This document shows, piece by piece, positions 14,308 to 17,470 of a stretch of 17,470 nucleotides of DNA (position 1 is the stretch's first letter; each line of letters starts with the position of its first letter). The stretch is from Enterobacterales bacterium. Lineage in GTDB: Bacteria; Pseudomonadota; Gammaproteobacteria; Enterobacterales; Succinivibrionaceae. A program made the translations under genes and the position numbers. The stretch spans positions 1-17,470 of the forward strand of contig CAAGDP010000115.1 in the NCBI GenBank assembly GCA_900768635.1, read 5' to 3'. Below the pieces are notes generated by a model. It did no database searches. It saw nothing but the letters and a program-made list of their open reading frames with translations, and was not told the DNA's origin.

Positions 14308-15062
14308 GGAAGTTCAGTTCCTTTGTGATATTCATAACCCTGTTAGGATGCAGTTTAAATGCACTGGCTGCAGATCTGTCTCTACCTGCGGTAACCGTCA
14401 CCACTAATGCTGCCGGGGAGCAGGAATATTCTTTGTCCATGCAGATCCTGCTGTTTATGACAGCATTGACACTGCTGCCGTCCATTGTCATTATGATGAC
14501 CTCCTTCACCCGGTTTATTGTGGTGTTTTCCATTCTCAGACAGGCTATCGGATTACAGACGGCACCTTCCAATCAGGTTCTGATTGGTATGAGTCTTTTT
14601 ATGACATTATTTGTTATGACTCCTGTATTTGACGGTATCTATGATAAGGCCATTGTTCCCTATACTCAGGATCAGATTACCGGCCGGGAGGCTTTTGATC
14701 GGGCTCAGCAACCGTTGAAACAGTTTATGCTTTCCCAGACCCGGGTAAAGGATCTGAATAATTTTATGGAATATGCCGGAGAAAAAGTTGAACGTCCCGA
14801 GGATGTGTCTATGAAGACACTGATTCCGGCCTTTATGGTCAGTGAACTGAAGACCGCTTTTCAAATCGGCTTTATGATTTTTCTGCCGTTTCTGGTTATT
14901 GATCTGGTGGTGGCCAGTATTCTGATGGCAATGGGTATGATGATGCTGTCGCCAATTCTCATAGCACTTCCTTTTAAGCTGATGCTCTTTGTGTTGGTGG
15001 ACGGCTGGAGTATGATCGTAGGCACACTGCTCTCCAGCTTCGGACTGGGAACGGGAGGTTAG
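14304..15062 (+). CDS. fliP: Flagellar export gate protein FliP
   Basis: A 252-residue gate protein. It has a cleavable signal peptide (likely cut after ALA at residue 22), then four membrane helices and the conserved segments LTLLPSIVIMMTSFTRF and LRQAIGLQTAPSNQVLIGM. The C-terminal part (VSELKTAFQIGFMIFLPFLV, then MLSPILIALPFKLMLFVLVD) is also typical. Five FliP copies with FliR and FliQ form the export channel in the MS-ring. The start is GTG at 14304, with a strong AGGAGG (14291-14296) seven bases upstream and a 4-base overlap with fliO. It ends five bases before fliQ. Confidence 0.97.
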   Translation: MRKFSSFVIFITLLGCSLNALAADLSLPAVTVTTNAAGEQEYSLSMQILLFMTALTLLPSIVIMMTSFTRFIVVFSILRQAIGLQTAPSNQVLIGMSLFMTLFVMTPVFDGIYDKAIVPYTQDQITGREAFDRAQQPLKQFMLSQTRVKDLNNFMEYAGEKVERPEDVSMKTLIPAFMVSELKTAFQIGFMIFLPFLVIDLVVASILMAMGMMMLSPILIALPFKLMLFVLVDGWSMIVGTLLSSFGLGTGG

Positions 15063-15067
15063 TTAAT

Positions 15068-15337
15068 ATGGATCCTTCTGCCTTTATTGATATTCTGCGT
15101 ACTACTTTCGGCTTGGTGGCTATTCTGGTTTCAGTCGCCATTATACCCAGTCTGCTGGTGGGTTTATGTGTTGCCATTTTTCAGGCAACAACATCCATTA
15201 ATGAGCAGACATTAAGTTTTCTGCCACGACTTCTTATTACCCTGGCTGCCATAGCTCTGGGTACCAACTGGGGTATTCAGAAGATCTCCAGTTTTTTCAT
15301 GATAATTATCGAACAGATCCCCGAGGTTGTTAACTAG
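15068..15337 (+). CDS. fliQ: Flagellar export gate protein FliQ
   Basis: An 89-residue membrane protein with two hydrophobic helices (FGLVAILVSVAIIPSLLVGL and the segment around LLITLAAIALG) and the family motif VAIFQATTSINEQTLSFLPR between them. FliQ forms four outer subunits of the FliP-FliQ-FliR channel. The size is normal (about 89). The ATG at 15068 has GGAGG (15054-15058) nine bases upstream, inside the end of fliP. The TAG stop shares its G with the GTG start of fliR. Confidence 0.97.
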   Translation: MDPSAFIDILRTTFGLVAILVSVAIIPSLLVGLCVAIFQATTSINEQTLSFLPRLLITLAAIALGTNWGIQKISSFFMIIIEQIPEVVN

Positions 15338-16134
15338 TGAACTGGCTGGAGTCCGCACTTATGGGGTATCTTGCCTCATATTTGTGGCCATTCATAAGAA
15401 TCTCATCCATGATAGGAGCTATGTATATCATCGGCTCCAGTGTTATGCCTGTCCGGGTTCGTCTGGTTTTGGCTGTAGTTCTGTCCTGGGCTATCACTCC
15501 TCTTATTCCGGTGATAAACCCGGGAGTAGAACTTATGAGTATTGAAGGTTTTCTGGTAACCATCAATCAGGTAATTATCGGAAGCGTAATGGGATTTACC
15601 ACGGAGTTGCTTTCCCAGTGCTTTATTATGGCAGGTCAGGTTATTGCAATGCAGACCGGTCTGGGTTTTGCTTCTGTGATGGATCCGGTTAACGGCTCAT
15701 CTACTCCGGTGGTGGGGCAGTTTTTCAGTATGGCCTGCGCTTTGGTATTTTTTGGTATAGACGGTCATCTGGTATTTATAGAGCTTTTATATCGCAGTTT
15801 TACTACCGTACCTGTGGGATTGGATTTTTTGCCTCCGGATTCCTATCATCATATTTTCAGTTTCCTGTCGGTAATGTTTCAGACGGCAGTGAATTTTTCC
15901 ATAGCTTCCATTTGCACCATGCTGATTATTAATATTACCTTCGGCATCTTAACCCGCGCCGCACCGCAGCTTAATATTTTCAGCATGGGATTTGCCGTGT
16001 CCCTGATCCTGGGTGTGGGCGTGCTGTGGATGGCCATGGGGGATTTTATGAGCTTTTTCTCCTATCAGTTTGATCAGACTACCGATCTTATCTGCCGGGT
16101 TTTTGGAGATAATTGTGTGGGAGGGCTGCGCTGA
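15337..16134 (+). CDS. fliR: Flagellar export gate protein FliR
   Basis: A 265-residue membrane protein with about six hydrophobic helices. Recognisable segments include LWPFIRISSMIGAMYIIGS, the conserved GQVIAMQTGLGFASVMDP and, late, RAAPQLNIFSMGF. FliR is the single subunit that completes the FliP-FliQ channel. The start is GTG at 15337, overlapping the fliQ stop by one base, with GAGG about ten bases upstream. It is separate from flhB, not fused as in some clostridia, and overlaps it by one base (TGATG). Confidence 0.96.
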   Translation: MNWLESALMGYLASYLWPFIRISSMIGAMYIIGSSVMPVRVRLVLAVVLSWAITPLIPVINPGVELMSIEGFLVTINQVIIGSVMGFTTELLSQCFIMAGQVIAMQTGLGFASVMDPVNGSSTPVVGQFFSMACALVFFGIDGHLVFIELLYRSFTTVPVGLDFLPPDSYHHIFSFLSVMFQTAVNFSIASICTMLIINITFGILTRAAPQLNIFSMGFAVSLILGVGVLWMAMGDFMSFFSYQFDQTTDLICRVFGDNCVGGLR

Positions 16135-17270
16135 TGGCTGAGAATGACGGACAGGAGCGATCGGAAGAGCCTACGGGCAAACGTATATCTGATGCCCGTA
16201 AAAAAGGTCAGGTTCCCCGTTCCCGGGAAATGGGAACTTTATCCGTATTACTAAGCGGGATTATCGGTCTCTGGCTTTTCTCCCCGTTTTTCTTGGATGC
16301 CTTCAAGGAGATTTTTCAGCTAGGTTTATCTGTTGAACGGCACAATCTCTTTTCTCCTGATTTTCTTGTTCATGCTTTGTTAAGCTCTATTGGCATTGTG
16401 GCTATGCCTGTAGCATTGCTGGGATTTCTGGTTATTTTCTGCGCACTTATGGGGAATATTCTTGTTGGTGGCTATAACTTCAGTCTGGAGGTTATAACCC
16501 CTAAATTTAATAAGATAAATCCTCTTACCGGCCTGAAGCGGATCTTCGGAATCAACAGTGTAGTGGAGCTGGTGAAGTCCATCCTTAAAGTGGCCTTTGT
16601 GGGATCTATTGCCTATGTGCTTATTTCCTCATCCCTTAATCATATTCTGCAACTGCCTTCATATAGATTTCCGGATTCTATTTTTGACTGTCTGCATCTG
16701 GTTCTGTTTATTACCATCGGGATAATCTGTGCCTTGATCCCTATTGCCGGAATTGATTCTTGGTTCCAGAAATGGCATACCCATGAACAGTTGAAAATGA
16801 CTAAGCAGGAAGTTAAGGATGAAATGAAAGATACGGAAGGAAAACCTGAAGTTAAATCCAGGATCCGCCGCCTGCAGATCGAAATGGCCACCAGACATAT
16901 GATGCAGAATGTACCAAAGGCTGATGTGGTGGTAACAAACCCTACTCATTATGCAGTAGCTCTTAAATACGATCAGTTTACTCCTCACTCGGCTCCGGTG
17001 GTGGTAGCCAAAGGTACTGATGAAATTGCATTGAAGATTAGGGAAATAGCAGTTGCCAGTAATGTTACCATTATTGAAGCTCCGCCTCTGGCCCGTGCTA
17101 TTTACTACAGTACTGATCTGGATCGGACTATTCCGGAAGGACTTTTTGCTGCGGTGGCTCAGGTCCTGGCATATGTCTTTCAACTTAAAATGTACCGGGC
17201 CCGTCGCGGTCTGGCTCCCCGTCCTCTGGACAAGGATCTGCCTATTCCCGAGGAATTGCAGCACGATTAG
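16134..17270 (+). CDS. flhB: Flagellar export switch protein FlhB
   Basis: A 378-residue protein with a charged N-terminus (ERSEEPTGKRISDARKKGQV), four membrane helices and a cytoplasmic domain with the autocleavage motif NPTH at residues 269-272. That is the same numbering as Salmonella FlhB. Cleavage between N and P is what allows FliK to switch export from hook to filament substrates. The linker before the cleavage site (VKDEMKDTEGKPEVKSRIR) is typical. I chose the ATG at 16134 because GGAGG (16120-16124) lies nine bases upstream and it overlaps the fliR stop by one base. A longer TTG start at 16113 has no such support. It is the last gene of the flagellar block. Confidence 0.97.
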   Translation: MAENDGQERSEEPTGKRISDARKKGQVPRSREMGTLSVLLSGIIGLWLFSPFFLDAFKEIFQLGLSVERHNLFSPDFLVHALLSSIGIVAMPVALLGFLVIFCALMGNILVGGYNFSLEVITPKFNKINPLTGLKRIFGINSVVELVKSILKVAFVGSIAYVLISSSLNHILQLPSYRFPDSIFDCLHLVLFITIGIICALIPIAGIDSWFQKWHTHEQLKMTKQEVKDEMKDTEGKPEVKSRIRRLQIEMATRHMMQNVPKADVVVTNPTHYAVALKYDQFTPHSAPVVVAKGTDEIALKIREIAVASNVTIIEAPPLARAIYYSTDLDRTIPEGLFAAVAQVLAYVFQLKMYRARRGLAPRPLDKDLPIPEELQHD

Positions 17271-17282
17271 ATCCTTGGCTGT

Positions 17283-17313
17283 TACTATTCACAATCTTTA
17301 TTAGTATTTTTTT
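17283..17313 (+). terminator. Weak intrinsic terminator after flhB
   Basis: TACTA (17283-17287) can pair with TAGTA (17302-17306), followed at once by seven T residues (17307-17313). The stem is only five pairs with a 14-base loop, so it is weak. Position 13 bases after the flhB stop and the T tract support it. Confidence 0.35.
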
Positions 17314-17346
17314 ATTTACCGGATTTCAATAAAGTATGACACCTGC

Positions 17347-17378
17347 AAAAAAAACTTATTTCAGTTTCTTTCCTGAAA
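17347..17378 (-). terminator. Intrinsic terminator for a convergent minus-strand gene
   Basis: On the minus strand, TTTCAG and CTGAAA (plus coordinates 17373-17378 and 17359-17364) form a 6-bp hairpin with an 8-base loop. After TAAG it is followed by eight T residues (the A run at 17347-17354). The stem is AT-rich and modest, but the long T tract points leftward, so it would end transcription entering from the right edge. Confidence 0.45.
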
Positions 17379-17416
17379 CAAAACATTCCTTTTTACAAAA
17401 GCAGATACCGTATATA

Positions 17417-17470
17417 TTAACTGTATTGATGCGCTCTCTTTTCATATAGGGTTCGGCATACTTCTTCCGG
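17417..17470 (-). CDS. Possible 3' end of a convergent gene, cut by the window edge
   Basis: Read on the minus strand from the right edge, one frame gives PEEVCRTLYEKRAHQYS and a stop at 17417-17419, about 40 bases before the minus-strand terminator. A second frame is open longer (37 codons, from 17469 to a TAA at 17356-17358) and reads RKKYAEPYMKRERINTV and on. Only one can be real. The first has codons more like the neighbouring genes (CCG GAA GAA GTA). I do not recognise the protein from so short a piece. Confidence 0.3.
   Translation of the reverse strand, partial: PEEVCRTLYEKRAHQYS

Larger units (their letters stand above)
17271..17416. other. Intergenic region after flhB with converging terminator-like signals
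   Basis: The stretch is AT-rich and carries terminator-like signals on both strands, described separately. That fits the end of a plus-strand operon meeting a minus-strand gene. I see no promoter and no start of flhA here. Confidence 0.5.

Noticed and set aside
14144..14572. Minus-strand 142-codon frame across fliO and fliP
   Set aside because: Shadow of conserved genes on the other strand, with no ribosome site or family pattern. The same applies to the other antisense frames within the flagellar genes.
16113..16133. Extended flhB start at TTG 16113
   Set aside because: It would overlap fliR by 22 bases without a ribosome site. The ATG at 16134 has GGAGG at the right distance and the normal FlhB N-terminus.
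3557..17270. A type III secretion (injectisome) operon instead of a flagellar one
   Set aside because: fliE, fliG, fliK with the hook domain, fliL, fliM with a CheY-binding peptide and fliO are all present, which is specific to flagella.

Overview
The window is dominated by one long, almost gapless plus-strand block of flagellar genes, fliE-fliF-fliG-fliH-fliI-fliJ-fliK-fliL-fliM-fliN-fliO-fliP-fliQ-fliR-flhB (3557-17270). It encodes the basal-body MS-ring and rod adaptor, the switch complex (FliG, FliM, FliN), the export ATPase set (FliH, FliI, FliJ), the hook-length ruler FliK, the stator-associated protein FliL and most of the export gate (FliO, FliP, FliQ, FliR, FlhB). Gene order, full-length FliO/FliP/FliQ/FliR/FlhB and -24/-12 promoters point to a gammaproteobacterium with a polar-type, sigma54-controlled flagellar hierarchy. 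The moderate-to-low GC content and codon style would suit a member of the Aeromonadales such as the Succinivibrionaceae, but that placement is an inference.

Left region (1-3556). Positions 1-120 are very AT-rich and hold no convincing gene. A structured stretch at 121-198 ends in a good plus-strand intrinsic terminator and could be a small RNA or the 3' end of an upstream transcript. It converges on two minus-strand genes for Sel1-repeat proteins: a probably periplasmic one (181-1740) and a cytoplasmic one (1804-3027), separated by a hairpin. Between the second and fliE lies about 530 bases with a possible frameshifted gene remnant, a hairpin, and a sigma54 promoter just before fliE.

Flagellar region (3557-17270). 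Genes overlap by 1-4 bases or are separated by a few bases, except before fliK. There a second, near-consensus sigma54 promoter sits in the 59-base gap after fliJ. The block therefore probably consists of two sigma54 transcription units, fliEFGHIJ and fliKLMNOPQR-flhB, with possible read-through. The proteins look intact and carry their key motifs: Walker A/B in FliI, NPTH in FlhB, the EHPQ motif in FliG and the CheY-binding N-terminus in FliM.

Unusual points are internal repetition in export/switch linkers (three TNALGLP-type motifs in FliH, two DIMAAWGDAL motifs in FliN), an acidic FliM tail, a very long FliK, and no visible Shine-Dalgarno for fliI. Right of flhB (17271-17470) are weak converging terminator signals and possibly the end of a minus-strand gene, so flhA is not directly downstream. 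I see no mobile element, CRISPR array, tRNA or rRNA. The window is mostly a conserved system; its less described parts are the linker repeats, the Sel1 pair and the possible small RNA.
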